Assembly (NCBI RefSeq): GCF_000671395.1
Contig: NZ_AQQY01000002.1
Span: 186,001-250,000 of the forward strand
DNA length: 64,000 nucleotides
Direction of reading: 5' to 3'
Source: Actibacterium atlanticum
GTDB taxonomy: Bacteria > Pseudomonadota > Alphaproteobacteria > Rhodobacterales > Rhodobacteraceae
Shown here: one piece after another, positions 35,703 to 44,203 of the stretch
How positions within the stretch are numbered: the first letter of the stretch is position 1
Layout of the letters: the number at the start of each line of letters is the position of its first letter
Notes under the pieces: model-generated
Databases searched by the model: none
Seen by the model: only the letters and a program-made list of their open reading frames with translations
What the model was told of the DNA's origin: nothing
Position numbers and translations under genes: made by a program

Positions 35703-36811
35703 AGCGGTGCGGTCTGGTATAGCTTGATCCTAAGGCCACCATGCGGGATTGGCGGGCCTGGGGGCTTGAAAGCCAGCCCCGTGGCGCGGGCCAGCCCGGC
35801 CTCGGATGTGACGATGCCCACCCGCCAGCCTTTGAACCGTTCCTGCAGGGTTTTGCCCAATGCGCCGTAGAGCGCGTAGAGCAGTTTCTTATTCCCGATC
35901 CGACCACCATAGGGCGGGTTGACGATGACCAGACCGGGTGGCCCTTCGGGGCGTGGTCGGTCACTGATGGCGAAGTGATCAAACTGTGTGATGTCGGTCA
36001 AACCGGCGCGCGCGGCATTGGCGCCGCAACGGTGCACGGCGCCGGTGTCACGGTCTGATCCATAGAACCGCAGATCGGTGTGGCGGGGTGTGGTTTGCGC
36101 TTTCATCGCATCCCACGCGCCTTGGTCAAAGCTGGCGAAGCTTTCAAATGCAAAACTGCGGCTTCGCCCGGGCAAAAGACCCATCGCGATCTCGGCGGCC
36201 TCTAACACGAAGGTGCCTGAACCGCACATGGGGTCCAACACCGGCTCTGTCCCCTCATAGCCGCATTGATGCAGAAAAGCGGCGGCCAGATTTTCGCGCA
36301 TGGGCGCTTTGCCGATCTCTTGCTTGTGGCCGCGTTTGTGCAAAGGCTCACCCGAGGTGTCCAGACTGAAGGTGCATAGGTCATCTTCAATCCGGGTCAT
36401 CAGGCGCAGGGGGGCCTCCGGGTCGATTTGGAGACCCGCGCTTTCGCGCAGGGCGGTCTCGATGCGCTGCTTGGCGGCGCGGTCGTGATAGATGCGCGAG
36501 CGTTTGCAGGTGACCTCGACCTTGACGGGCAGGTCGGGCGACAATATTTGCGCCCAGCCAAATTTACGCGCGCGTTTGTCAAGCTGCGCCAAGTGCATAG
36601 CGCGAAAACCGCCGATGCGGGCCAGCACCCGGTTGGGGGTGCGCAAAGTCAGGTTGGCGCGCCAGACATCCGGCCAGCTTCCCATGAACGATACGCCGCC
36701 GGCCACGGTTTTGGGCGCCGCAAAGCCCAGAGCGCGGGCTTCGTGCTGCACCACGCTTTCCAGCCCCGGCGTGGCGGCAAGGAAAATTTCAAACTCTGGC
36801 TGTTCGCTCAT
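35699..36811 (-). CDS. THUMP-domain class I RNA methyltransferase (RlmL-N/RlmK-type)
   Basis: This 370-residue protein has an N-terminal ferredoxin-like and THUMP region (FEIFLAATPGLESVVQHEAR to about 160) and a C-terminal Rossmann methyltransferase. LDPMCGSGTFVLEAAEIAMG is SAM motif I. VIVNPPYGGRIGNKK holds the NPPY motif, which usually methylates the exocyclic amine of guanine or adenine. It is shorter than E. coli RlmKL and lacks the second methyltransferase domain. The likely target is 23S rRNA, as with RlmL (m2G2445), but the exact base is inferred. Cytoplasmic. Confidence 0.9.
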   Translation of the reverse strand: MSEQPEFEIFLAATPGLESVVQHEARALGFAAPKTVAGGVSFMGSWPDVWRANLTLRTPNRVLARIGGFRAMHLAQLDKRARKFGWAQILSPDLPVKVEVTCKRSRIYHDRAAKQRIETALRESAGLQIDPEAPLRLMTRIEDDLCTFSLDTSGEPLHKRGHKQEIGKAPMRENLAAAFLHQCGYEGTEPVLDPMCGSGTFVLEAAEIAMGLLPGRSRSFAFESFASFDQGAWDAMKAQTTPRHTDLRFYGSDRDTGAVHRCGANAARAGLTDITQFDHFAISDRPRPEGPPGLVIVNPPYGGRIGNKKLLYALYGALGKTLQERFKGWRVGIVTSEAGLARATGLAFKPPGPPIPHGGLRIKLYQTAPL

Positions 36812-36989
36812 TGCGGTTGCTTAGCCGGAAAAACACCCCGCTTCGACCACTTTCTGGCCAAAACTTCCCGCCAAAGTCCCCCAAGGAAGCAAAATAAGGC
36901 TGCAAGGGTATTTCTGCGCTTGGCGAGATTCGCGCGATTCGGTATCTTGCGGCCAAAGAGCAGACGAACAAAAACGATCGGGGACAGGC

Positions 36990-37916
36990 ATGAAAGCGGC
37001 CAATTGGGCAGCGCTGGGTTTGGCGTGCGGGCTGGCGATGGCAGGGTTGCCAGCGCAGGCGCAAGAGCGACAGACCTTGGGCTGGGGCACTATCTTTAAC
37101 AACGACTTTCTGGGGGATGGCGAAGATCGCTGGCTGACGGATTCCTACACCGTTTCGATGGTGCGCGGGTACAGCTGGGGCGGCGGTCAGCCCGAGGGGT
37201 TCGGCGATGTGATCGAATATCGCTTTCGCAGTGCGATTTACACGCCCGAGAGCCTGACCGCACCGGTCGCGCCCCCCAATGACCGCCGCTATGCGGGCGT
37301 GCTATCCTTTGGCGCACATACCCATTTTGCACGCGGCTTGGTGGATTACACCGTTGGCGGTGATCTGGTCTTGGTTGGCCCTCAGACCGGCCTTTCTGGT
37401 TTTCAGGAATGGACCCATGAACTGCTTGGCGCGGATGATCCCAGCGTGGCGGCGGCCAATCAGTTGCCCAACGACATTTTCCCCACTGCCACCGTTTCTG
37501 CCACGATGCCCCTGCCGATGGGCGCTGTGGTCGAAGCCCGTCCCTTTGTCGAGGCACAGGCCGGGGTGGAAACCTTTGTGCGGGTCGGCAGCGATCTGAT
37601 CTTTGGCGGGTTTGACGGCGGCAACCTGTTGATCCGCGATGCAGCTACCGGCCACCTTTACAGCGGCACCTATGATGGTGCCACAGGCACCTCTTTCGTG
37701 CTGGGCGGGGATATCGCCTATGTGTCGCACAGCAACCTTCTGCCTGCCTCGGATGGCTATACGCTCAGCGATCACCGCTCGCGTCTGCGGGCCGGGATCA
37801 ACTGGCAGGGTGAAAAGCTGGGCTTGTTTTACGGGGTGACCTGGATGAGCAAAGAATTTGATCAGCAGCGCGATGAACAGGTTGTAGGCACAGTGAATGT
37901 GCGGCTGAATTTTTGA
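36990..37916 (+). CDS. LpxR-like (DUF2219) outer-membrane lipid A deacylase family protein
   Basis: The 308-residue protein has a clear signal peptide (LGLACGLAMAGLPAQAQ) and a good ribosome site (GGGGACAGG). The N-terminal strand IFNNDFLGDGEDRWLTDSY matches the Asn-Asp active-site strand of LpxR, and GAHTHFARGLVDY carries a histidine where the family has its catalytic one. Alternating hydrophobic strands ending in an aromatic residue (GTVNVRLNF) fit a 12-strand barrel. LpxR removes the 3'-acyloxyacyl chain of lipid A. Enzyme activity here is inferred. Confidence 0.82.
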   Translation: MKAANWAALGLACGLAMAGLPAQAQERQTLGWGTIFNNDFLGDGEDRWLTDSYTVSMVRGYSWGGGQPEGFGDVIEYRFRSAIYTPESLTAPVAPPNDRRYAGVLSFGAHTHFARGLVDYTVGGDLVLVGPQTGLSGFQEWTHELLGADDPSVAAANQLPNDIFPTATVSATMPLPMGAVVEARPFVEAQAGVETFVRVGSDLIFGGFDGGNLLIRDAATGHLYSGTYDGATGTSFVLGGDIAYVSHSNLLPASDGYTLSDHRSRLRAGINWQGEKLGLFYGVTWMSKEFDQQRDEQVVGTVNVRLNF

Positions 37917-38002
37917 CTCTCAAAACAATCAAACGCTTTGCAACTTTAACAACGCGTGTTAACCTGCCGGTAATAAAAAAGAATTGAGGCAGGCTTATAG
38001 GT

Positions 38003-39073
38003 ATGAAAACGGGCTATCGCGGCACGTTTGTCATTCCTTGGGCGCAAACAGAAGTAGACGGGGTGCGGGCGGCGCCCGTTGATGTGCTGAAAGTTGGCGC
38101 ATCTTGGCGGCGCGTTGGTCAGGCCATGCGGCTTGATGGGCCGGGCGACCTTGTCACGTTAGGTGGCGCCGAAGGAGAGGCAGACCTTCGCAAACGGGCA
38201 GCACGCACGGTGCATCGACTTGTCGGTGCAGCACTGGACCCTTCCAGATCCATCGACGATCCGGCCAGCGATCTTTTGTTTGATCGCGGGTTCGTGGTGA
38301 CTGATGGGGCGCAAAGTTACACCGCAACTGAAATCAGTACGGGTGCCGGGCGCCCGCCACTGTTGATGTTTATCGACGAATTACCAGCAGAGGGAACGCA
38401 GATGTGGGTCGTGCGCGAAATTTCTGATCATTCCGCGAAACCGCAAGCTGATGACGGGCAGGGTGGCGTGATCTGCTTTGCCGCGGGAACGCTGATTGAT
38501 ACGCCCGAGGGGCGCCGCCGGGTCGAAGACCTGCGTGAAGGTGACAAATTGCACACCAAAGATGACGGTGTGCAAGAAGTGCTGTGGGCCGGTTCGCGCC
38601 GGATGTCCGGCGCGCGCCTGTACGCCATGCCCCATATGCGCCCGATCCGTATTCGTGCCGGGGCCTTGGGCCAGGACCGTCCTGAACCTGATCTTATCGT
38701 CTCGCCTCAGCACCGCATGCTGATCAAGGGCCGTGCTGCCGAGATGCTGTTTCAGACGCCCGAAGTGCTGGTCGCGGCGCAAGATTTGCTTAACGACCGC
38801 TCTATTCTGGTGGATCACACACTGCGCGAAGTCTCGTATGTGCATATCATGCTTGAGCGACATCAGGTGGTCTGGGCAAACGGGATTGAAACCGAAAGCT
38901 TCCATCCGGGGAACACCTCGTTGGATACGGTGTTGCCGGATCAACGATCGCGGCTTCTGGAGCAATGCCCCGGTGTCGACGCTGACCCATTCAGCTATGG
39001 CGATTTCGCCCGTCGCAACCTGTCCACATCCGAAGCCGCCATTTTGCAGCACGAAGGCGGGTTGCGTCAGTAA
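38003..39073 (+). CDS. Hint-domain (hedgehog/intein-type) protein
   Basis: The 356-residue protein has an N-terminal region of about 150 residues (RGTFVIPWAQTEVDGVRAAP onward) without a recognised fold. A Hint domain follows, starting VICFAAGTLIDTPEGRRRVE at about 153, with LIVSPQHRMLIKG in the middle and QVVWANGIETESFHPGN near 290. The catalytic cysteine is at the domain start, as expected. Such Hint_2 proteins abound in Rhodobacteraceae, often as surface or RTX-type proteins. No signal peptide, RTX repeat or C-terminal extein is seen. Self-cleavage at the cysteine is possible. Confidence 0.85.
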   Translation: MKTGYRGTFVIPWAQTEVDGVRAAPVDVLKVGASWRRVGQAMRLDGPGDLVTLGGAEGEADLRKRAARTVHRLVGAALDPSRSIDDPASDLLFDRGFVVTDGAQSYTATEISTGAGRPPLLMFIDELPAEGTQMWVVREISDHSAKPQADDGQGGVICFAAGTLIDTPEGRRRVEDLREGDKLHTKDDGVQEVLWAGSRRMSGARLYAMPHMRPIRIRAGALGQDRPEPDLIVSPQHRMLIKGRAAEMLFQTPEVLVAAQDLLNDRSILVDHTLREVSYVHIMLERHQVVWANGIETESFHPGNTSLDTVLPDQRSRLLEQCPGVDADPFSYGDFARRNLSTSEAAILQHEGGLRQ

Positions 39074-39128
39074 TCCGTTTTTCGTTCCCGGTGCTTGACT
39101 CTGTTCCGGGACGATGACAATAAGCGCC

Positions 39129-39155
39129 ACCCGGTCTGAAAAGGCCGGGTATTTC
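39129..39155 (+). terminator. Hairpin after the Hint gene
   Basis: ACCCGGTC and GGCCGGGT form an 8-base stem with one G-T pair, a TGAAAA loop and a T-rich tail (ATTTC). It could end the Hint transcript or begin the rpsD leader. Confidence 0.55.
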
Positions 39156-39156
39156 A

Positions 39157-39247
39157 TTGGTGTTGGTGGCCCTCGCAAGGGGATGCCTGTCGGGCTTCGG
39201 CCAAAGGACAACGCCCTTCATAGCTGCCATCGGGCAGCGCCCTAACG
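39157..39247 (+). promoter_or_regulatory. Structured leader of rpsD
   Basis: Between the hairpin and the rpsD ribosome site lie several short stems: GTC-GGC/GCC-GAC around a TTCG turn (39190-39210) and GCTGCC/GGCAGC (39222-39237). S4 represses its own mRNA in other bacteria, so an autoregulatory leader is plausible. This is an inference from stem-loops found by eye. Confidence 0.4.
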
Positions 39248-39260
39248 AAGGAGATCAGCC

Positions 39261-39881
39261 GTGACCAAACGCACGTCTGCCAAGTACAAAATTGACCGCC
39301 GCATGGGCGAAAACATCTGGGGTCGCCCCAAGTCGCCCGTCAACCGCCGCGAATATGGCCCCGGCCAGCACGGCCAGCGCCGCAAGGGCAAACTGTCGGA
39401 CTTCGGTATCCAGTTGCGCGCCAAGCAGAAGCTGAAAGGCTACTACGGCGACCTGACCGAAAAACAGTTCCGCCGCATCTATGGCGAAGCCGAGCGTGTT
39501 AAAGGCGATACCGGTGAAAACCTGATCGGTCTGCTGGAAAGCCGTCTGGACGCTGTTGTTTACCGCGCCAAGTTTGTGCCCACCGTTTTTGCGGCCCGTC
39601 AGTTCGTGAACCACGGCCATGTTCTGGTCAACGGTAAGCGCGTGAACATCCCCTCGTACCGCGTTCAGGAAGGCGACGTGGTTGAGGTGCGTGATCGTTC
39701 CAAGCAACTGGCCGTTCTGCTGGAAGCCGTTCAGCTGGCCGAGCGCGATGTGCCTGACTACATCGAAGCTGACCACAGCAAAATGACCGCCACCTTCACC
39801 CGCACCCCCGGCCTGTCGGACGTGCCTTACCCGGTGATGATGGAACCCAACCTGGTGGTGGAATTCTACGCGAAGAACTAA
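39261..39881 (+). CDS. rpsD: 30S ribosomal protein S4
   Basis: The start is the GTG at 39261, preceded by AAGGAGAT at 39248-39255. The 206-residue protein binds 16S rRNA early in 30S assembly and helps hold decoding accuracy. The basic N-terminal arm ([20 protein letters not shown]), [19 protein letters not shown], and the S4 RNA-binding domain ([20 protein letters not shown]) are all present. It is monocistronic here, with a strong terminator right after it, unlike the alpha-operon location in E. coli. Confidence 0.98.
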   Translation: MTKRTSAKYKIDRRMGENIWGRPKSPVNRREYGPGQHGQRRKGKLSDFGIQLRAKQKLKGYYGDLTEKQFRRIYGEAERVKGDTGENLIGLLESRLDAVVYRAKFVPTVFAARQFVNHGHVLVNGKRVNIPSYRVQEGDVVEVRDRSKQLAVLLEAVQLAERDVPDYIEADHSKMTATFTRTPGLSDVPYPVMMEPNLVVEFYAKN

Positions 39882-39908
39882 TCTTCGCCGCACCTGTCAA
39901 GTTTACGG

Positions 39909-39936
39909 AAAACCCGCCCTTTGTGGCGGGTTTTTT
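39909..39936 (+). terminator. rpsD Rho-independent terminator
   Basis: AAAACCCGCC and GGCGGGTTTT form a perfect 10-base stem around CTTTGT, followed by further Ts. It begins about 28 bases past the rpsD stop. Confidence 0.92.
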
Positions 39937-40053
39937 GTTGGTTGCGTTTGGCAGCCTCGCGCGCCCGCCCGCCGTATAGTCGACGCAAGACCGGGAAATT
40001 GATAGGCTGGTCTTGCCCGGCTCTTTCGGTCAGGACGACGCGCAGGATCTGCC

Positions 40054-41187
40054 ATGGTCAGAATGCTTTTCTTTTCAGTCATAGCCGTGCTGGTGATGTC
40101 CGGCACTGCCTTGGTCGGGCAAGAGGTGCATATCGTAGCCGTGGGAAAAGGGCAGCCACCCGATGACTTGTATGCGCTGCCCGAGGCCCATGTTCTGGTT
40201 GATCGCCCGGGTCAGAATGTCAGCCTGATCCTGCTTGGAGGCGGGCCGCTGCGGTGGAAGGTGGAAACCACCCCGGATACGTTTGTCGACGGCATATTCA
40301 TGGGCGGGCGTGTCTCAAGAGACAGCGAAGTGCTGTTGTCAGGAATCCCGATGATTGGTACCCGCATGCCCGATCTGCCTTTGGTATATCGACCGGTTGG
40401 GAAAGATTTTCGCGCCATGGTCGAACAGCTCACGCAGGACTTGGCGACCCATCGCATTCACAGCTTTCAAAGCCAGCACGTGTTCCGCGGTGCGCCCATG
40501 ACAATTGATCAGGTCGATCTGTTGACACCGGCATTCGGTCGCAACCCCCTAAGCGCGCATGTGGGCGCCACCAAGGATTTGCCGGTTGAATTGAAGCATT
40601 GGCTTGAAACCGGTGCCGCGGAGGGCAGCTGGGAGGTGGTGTTTGATCCGTCTGGCTTTACGCTCGGCAACGGCTCGGGGGCCACACGGTTTCCGGTTCC
40701 CGAAAGCATGCCAGATATCTTACTTCCCGTTCAAGGCACCTACGATCCCCAGTCGCAGACGCTTTTTGGGGTCACCTACGGTGGCGAAGGGGTCATTTAC
40801 GCGGTCGATACCCTGTCGGGCGATTGGTCAATCATCGCCGGTCTGGACGGGTATGATGCAGCGACGCTGCATTTCGACGCGCGCGATCAGGTTTTAGTCC
40901 TGACCGGGGCGTTTTCGCGCCCGGGCGAGATCAAGATCGTTGGCCTGGACGGCTCCAAAGCAACCACCATGATCCCAATTACGTCCTTTCCGGGCCTGAC
41001 GGACCTGTTTGATTTTGGCAATGAATACGGCCCACCCCTGACGCCCCTGATGTATCGCGATGGGTGGCTGTTGCTGGAGGCCTTGGGGACAGAGCAGAGC
41101 CGTTACCCGCACACAGGCCCTTACCGGCTGTATGCGGTTGAGATCGAGACCGGAGACGTCCGGCTTCTGCGTTATCGCGACGATTGA
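40054..41187 (+). CDS. Exported protein of unknown function
   Basis: I do not recognise this 377-residue protein. It starts with a signal-like segment (MLFFSVIAVLVMSGTALV, using the ATG at 40054 or 40063). The middle is rich in beta strands, and the C-terminal half has repeat-like blocks such as TLFGVTYGGEGVIYAVDTLS, LHFDARDQVLVLTGAF and YRLYAVEIETGDVRLLRY, which look like blades of a small beta-propeller. No catalytic motif is seen. It sits between rpsD and a UPF0114 gene, flanked by two near-identical terminators. A periplasmic sensor or binding role is possible only by analogy. Confidence 0.75.
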   Translation: MVRMLFFSVIAVLVMSGTALVGQEVHIVAVGKGQPPDDLYALPEAHVLVDRPGQNVSLILLGGGPLRWKVETTPDTFVDGIFMGGRVSRDSEVLLSGIPMIGTRMPDLPLVYRPVGKDFRAMVEQLTQDLATHRIHSFQSQHVFRGAPMTIDQVDLLTPAFGRNPLSAHVGATKDLPVELKHWLETGAAEGSWEVVFDPSGFTLGNGSGATRFPVPESMPDILLPVQGTYDPQSQTLFGVTYGGEGVIYAVDTLSGDWSIIAGLDGYDAATLHFDARDQVLVLTGAFSRPGEIKIVGLDGSKATTMIPITSFPGLTDLFDFGNEYGPPLTPLMYRDGWLLLEALGTEQSRYPHTGPYRLYAVEIETGDVRLLRYRDD

Positions 41188-41297
41188 GGTGCGATCCGTT
41201 GACATGTGCGGGGGGCAATTTCAGGTAGGCGTATCGACGGGATTTTGCCGTACCGCCCGGAACGTGCATCTATGTCGCATCACGCATGATTTCGGAG

Positions 41298-41322
41298 AAC
41301 CCGCCCTTTGTGGCAGGTTTTT
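41298..41322 (+). terminator. Second copy of the rpsD-type terminator
   Basis: This hairpin is 28 of 30 bases identical to 39906-39935. One change puts a C-A mismatch in the stem (AACCCGCC/GGCAGGTT). It lies about 110 bases after the exported-protein gene and may end its transcript. Confidence 0.7.
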
Positions 41323-41349
41323 CTGATTGGGGCTGGCGGAACGGGCTCA

Positions 41350-41515
41350 GGTCCTGAAAAGTTGCCGGGCACGCAGAACACAGCCTGTGTAAGCGCGGCC
41401 GCCAAAGGCCAGATGCGCGCAACCAATAATGAAACCGTAGGCCCGGGCCGGGAGAATGCCCTGCGAAACAGGCTTTGTCACACCCTGAAACTTTCTGCGT
41501 TCGCAACACAGTGCC
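41350..41515 (+). ncRNA. ssrS: Candidate 6S RNA
   Basis: No gene fits the 400 bases between 41188 and 41588, but this part folds as a long rod. GTTGC (41361-41365) pairs with GCAAC (41503-41507), ACGCAGAA (41371-41378) with TTCTGCGT (41493-41500), AGCCTGT (41382-41388) with ACAGGCT (41468-41474), and CGCGG (41394-41398) with CTGCG (41461-41465). A one-sided bubble of about 18 bases separates stems two and three. Size (about 160 bases) and shape suit 6S RNA, which binds RNA polymerase and imitates an open promoter. As I recall, 6S in Rhodobacter sphaeroides lies before a membrane-protein gene, and here a UPF0114 gene follows. Ends are approximate. Confidence 0.45.
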
Positions 41516-41588
41516 GCATTGCGGCGCGGCCTGCTATTTTTTAAGACAGGACCGCAACGCAGAGCGGGACATACAGGAGACGCAGCAA

Positions 41589-42122
41589 ATGGCCGATAAA
41601 TCGGGTTTGGAACGCAGTTTTGAGCAAACTCTGTTTGGCTCGCGCTGGTTGATGGCACCGATGTATCTGGGGCTGGTGGTCAGCCTTGGTATGCTGACGA
41701 TCGTTTTCTGCCGCGAGCTGCTTTATTACGCCCCGCAGGTGCTTAGCATGACCGCCGACAAGGCGATCCTTGTGGTACTGACCCTGATTGACCTGACACT
41801 GGCCGCCAATCTTTTGGTGATTGTGTTGTTTTCTGGCTACGAAAACTTCGTGTCGAAACTGGACATCGATGATGGCGGGGACCGCCCCAGCTGGATGGGC
41901 ACGGTCGATTTTGGCGGGCTGAAGATGAAGCTGATTGCGTCTATCGTCGCGATCTCGGCCATCCATTTGCTTAAGCAATTCATGGAGATCGGCAAGAACG
42001 GCTCCCCGGTCCAAGAGGTCGAACTAAAATGGATGGTTGTCATCCATATGGTCTTCGTTGCCTCGGGTGTGCTTATGGCCGCCATGGATTGGATGACAGC
42101 CCGATCCGCCAAGAAATACTAA
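41589..42122 (+). CDS. UPF0114/YqhA-family inner-membrane protein
   Basis: The ATG at 41589 follows AGGAG, giving 177 residues. Four hydrophobic helices are visible: WLMAPMYLGLVVSLGMLTIV, AILVVLTLIDLTLAANLLVI, MKLIASIVAISAIHLLKQF, and WMVVIHMVFVASGVLMAAMD. The start FEQTLFGSRWLMAPMYLGL and SGYENFVSKLDI are UPF0114 signatures. Function is unknown; the matching gene in Rhodobacter, as I recall, is linked to salt stress and to the upstream 6S RNA. An 8-base hairpin (GCGGCCTG/CAGG-A-CCGC, 41526-41554) lies in its leader. Confidence 0.9.
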   Translation: MADKSGLERSFEQTLFGSRWLMAPMYLGLVVSLGMLTIVFCRELLYYAPQVLSMTADKAILVVLTLIDLTLAANLLVIVLFSGYENFVSKLDIDDGGDRPSWMGTVDFGGLKMKLIASIVAISAIHLLKQFMEIGKNGSPVQEVELKWMVVIHMVFVASGVLMAAMDWMTARSAKKY

Positions 42123-42200
42123 GGGTTCACAGCCTTTTCCCCTTTGCATCTGGTCTTGCCCTGCTTGGGGGGCTAGAACCGGGACATTAGGAGTAAGGCA

Positions 42201-43286
42201 ATGACCCAGATCACACCTCAGCCCGGGATCATGGAGATCGCGTTATATCAGGGCGGTCAATCCAACATCGAGGGCGTGACAGACGTTGTGAAACTGTCGT
42301 CGAACGAAAATCCGTTTGGCACCTCAGAGCTGGCCAAAGAGGCTTTCGCCCGTGCCCGGCACGAGCTGCATCGTTATCCGCCGACCGATCACGCCAGCCT
42401 GCGCGCAGCCATTGCCGAAGTTCACAAGCTGGACGCCGGCCGCATCATTTGTGGTGCTGGCTCGGATGAGGTGTTGCAGTTTGTCACCCAAGCCTATGCC
42501 GGGGTTGGGGACGAGATCATCTATACCGAACACGGGTTCTCGATGTACCCGATCCTTGCACATATGGTCGGCGCGGTGCCTGTGCGGGTGCCCGAGCGCG
42601 AACGTACCGTTGATGTCGATGCGATCCTGAACGCCTGTACGGACAAGACTAAGATCGTGTTCATTGCCAACCCGGCCAACCCGACCGGCACAATGATTGG
42701 CGGCAACGAGGTCGCGCGACTGGCCACCGGCCTGCCCAAGGGATGTATTCTGGTGCATGACGGCGCCTATACCGAATATGTCGAAGGCTTTGATGGCGGG
42801 GCTGGTCTGGTTGAAAGTTGTGACAATGTGCTGATGACCCGGACCTTCTCCAAAATTCACGGTCTTGGCGGTTTGCGCATCGGCTGGGGCTATGGTCCCA
42901 AAGACATGATTGATGTGATGAACCGTATACGTCAGCCCTTTAACCTGTCGGTTGCCCAGCTGGCCACCGCCGAGGCGGCGATTCGCGATACCGAGTTCGT
43001 CGAGCGTTGCCGTAGCGAAAACACGCGGTTGCGTGCGTGGCTGGCCGAAGCGCTGGCCGAGCTGGGCATCCCTTCTGACACCTCGACCGCAAATTTCATT
43101 CTGGCCCGTTTTGCGTCGGAGCAGGAAGCCACCGATTGTGATACTTTCTTGAAGAAGGAAGGCATCATTGTACGTCGCGTGGGGGGCTATGGTCTGCCCA
43201 ACTGTCTGCGCATCACGGTGGGGGATGAAGCCAGTTGCCGTCGCGTCGTGTATGCGGTCAAGCAGTTCAAAGGGGTTGCGCCATGA
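42201..43286 (+). CDS. hisC: Histidinol-phosphate / aromatic aminotransferase
   Basis: The 361-residue class I/II PLP enzyme has [19 protein letters not shown] near the N terminus, [33 protein letters not shown], and the PLP-lysine region [18 protein letters not shown]. It transaminates imidazole-acetol phosphate in histidine synthesis and often also acts on prephenate or aromatic keto acids. The gene overlaps tyrC (ATGA), which suggests that here it serves tyrosine and phenylalanine synthesis as well. Ribosome site TAGGAG precedes it. It is separate from the hisS-hisZ-hisG group at 29-33 kb. Confidence 0.93.
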   Translation: MTQITPQPGIMEIALYQGGQSNIEGVTDVVKLSSNENPFGTSELAKEAFARARHELHRYPPTDHASLRAAIAEVHKLDAGRIICGAGSDEVLQFVTQAYAGVGDEIIYTEHGFSMYPILAHMVGAVPVRVPERERTVDVDAILNACTDKTKIVFIANPANPTGTMIGGNEVARLATGLPKGCILVHDGAYTEYVEGFDGGAGLVESCDNVLMTRTFSKIHGLGGLRIGWGYGPKDMIDVMNRIRQPFNLSVAQLATAEAAIRDTEFVERCRSENTRLRAWLAEALAELGIPSDTSTANFILARFASEQEATDCDTFLKKEGIIVRRVGGYGLPNCLRITVGDEASCRRVVYAVKQFKGVAP

Positions 43287-44203
43287 GCGTGATCTATCAG
43301 CGCGTTGCTCTGATTGGTCTGGGTCTGATCGCCGGGTCGATGGCGCATGCCATGCGGCGCGCCGGGTTGGCGGGCGAAATCGTGGGCACCGCCCGTTCCG
43401 CCGAGACCCGCAAGATCGCAGCCGAAATCAACTTATGCGACCGCATTACAGAAACCGCCGCCGAGGCCGTGCAGGGCGCGGATCTGGTCGTGCTCTGTGT
43501 GCCCGTGGGCGCGATGTCTGCGGTCGCGGCGGAAATCGGGCCGCATCTGTCTAAGGGCGCGACCGTGACCGACGTTGGTTCGGTCAAGCAAGCCGTGGTC
43601 GATGCCGTCGCCCCGCATGTCCCCAAAGGCGTGCATTTCATACCGGCCCACCCCTTGGCGGGCACTGAGCATTCGGGCCCGCGCTCCGGCTTTGCCGAAC
43701 TGTTCGACAACCGGTTTTGCCTGATCGTGCCCGTCGAAGGCTCTGACCCGAAGGCCGTCGCGGATTTGCGTGCGCTTTGGGAAGGCATGGGTGCCAATGT
43801 CGAAGAGATGGACCCGGATCACCACGATTTGGTGCTGGCCGTTACCAGCCATGTGCCGCATCTGATTGCGTATACGATGGTGGGGGTCGCAGACGATCTG
43901 CGCCGTGTGACCGACAGCGAAGTGGTGAAATACTCGGCAGCTGGTTTCCGGGATTTCACCCGGATTGCGGCCTCGGACCCGACCATGTGGCGCGATGTGT
44001 TCCTGAACAACAAGGACGCGACGCTGGAGATTTTGGGACGTTTCACCGAAGAGCTGTTCGCGCTGCAACGCGCTATCCGCACGGGCAGCGGCGACGAGCT
44101 GTTTGATTACTTCACCCGCACCCGTGCCATTCGCCGTGGCATCATCGAAGCGGGTCAGGATACCGCCGCGCCGGACTTTGGCCGCACGAAGGCAAGCGAC
44201 TGA
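43283..44203 (+). CDS. tyrC: Prephenate/arogenate dehydrogenase
   Basis: The ATG at 43283 ([19 protein letters not shown]) overlaps the hisC stop, giving 306 residues. The N-terminal Rossmann domain has [20 protein letters not shown]. The catalytic region includes [18 protein letters not shown] with its key histidine, and the helical dimerisation domain has [19 protein letters not shown] and [20 protein letters not shown]. It oxidatively decarboxylates prephenate or arogenate on the way to tyrosine. There is no fused chorismate mutase or ACT domain, so feedback control must differ from E. coli TyrA. Cytoplasmic. Confidence 0.95.
   Translation: MSVIYQRVALIGLGLIAGSMAHAMRRAGLAGEIVGTARSAETRKIAAEINLCDRITETAAEAVQGADLVVLCVPVGAMSAVAAEIGPHLSKGATVTDVGSVKQAVVDAVAPHVPKGVHFIPAHPLAGTEHSGPRSGFAELFDNRFCLIVPVEGSDPKAVADLRALWEGMGANVEEMDPDHHDLVLAVTSHVPHLIAYTMVGVADDLRRVTDSEVVKYSAAGFRDFTRIAASDPTMWRDVFLNNKDATLEILGRFTEELFALQRAIRTGSGDELFDYFTRTRAIRRGIIEAGQDTAAPDFGRTKASD

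Noticed and set aside
41270-41658. Short minus-strand frames in the gap before the UPF0114 gene
   Set aside because: They run across a terminator and the rod-shaped RNA candidate, have no ribosome site and resemble no protein.
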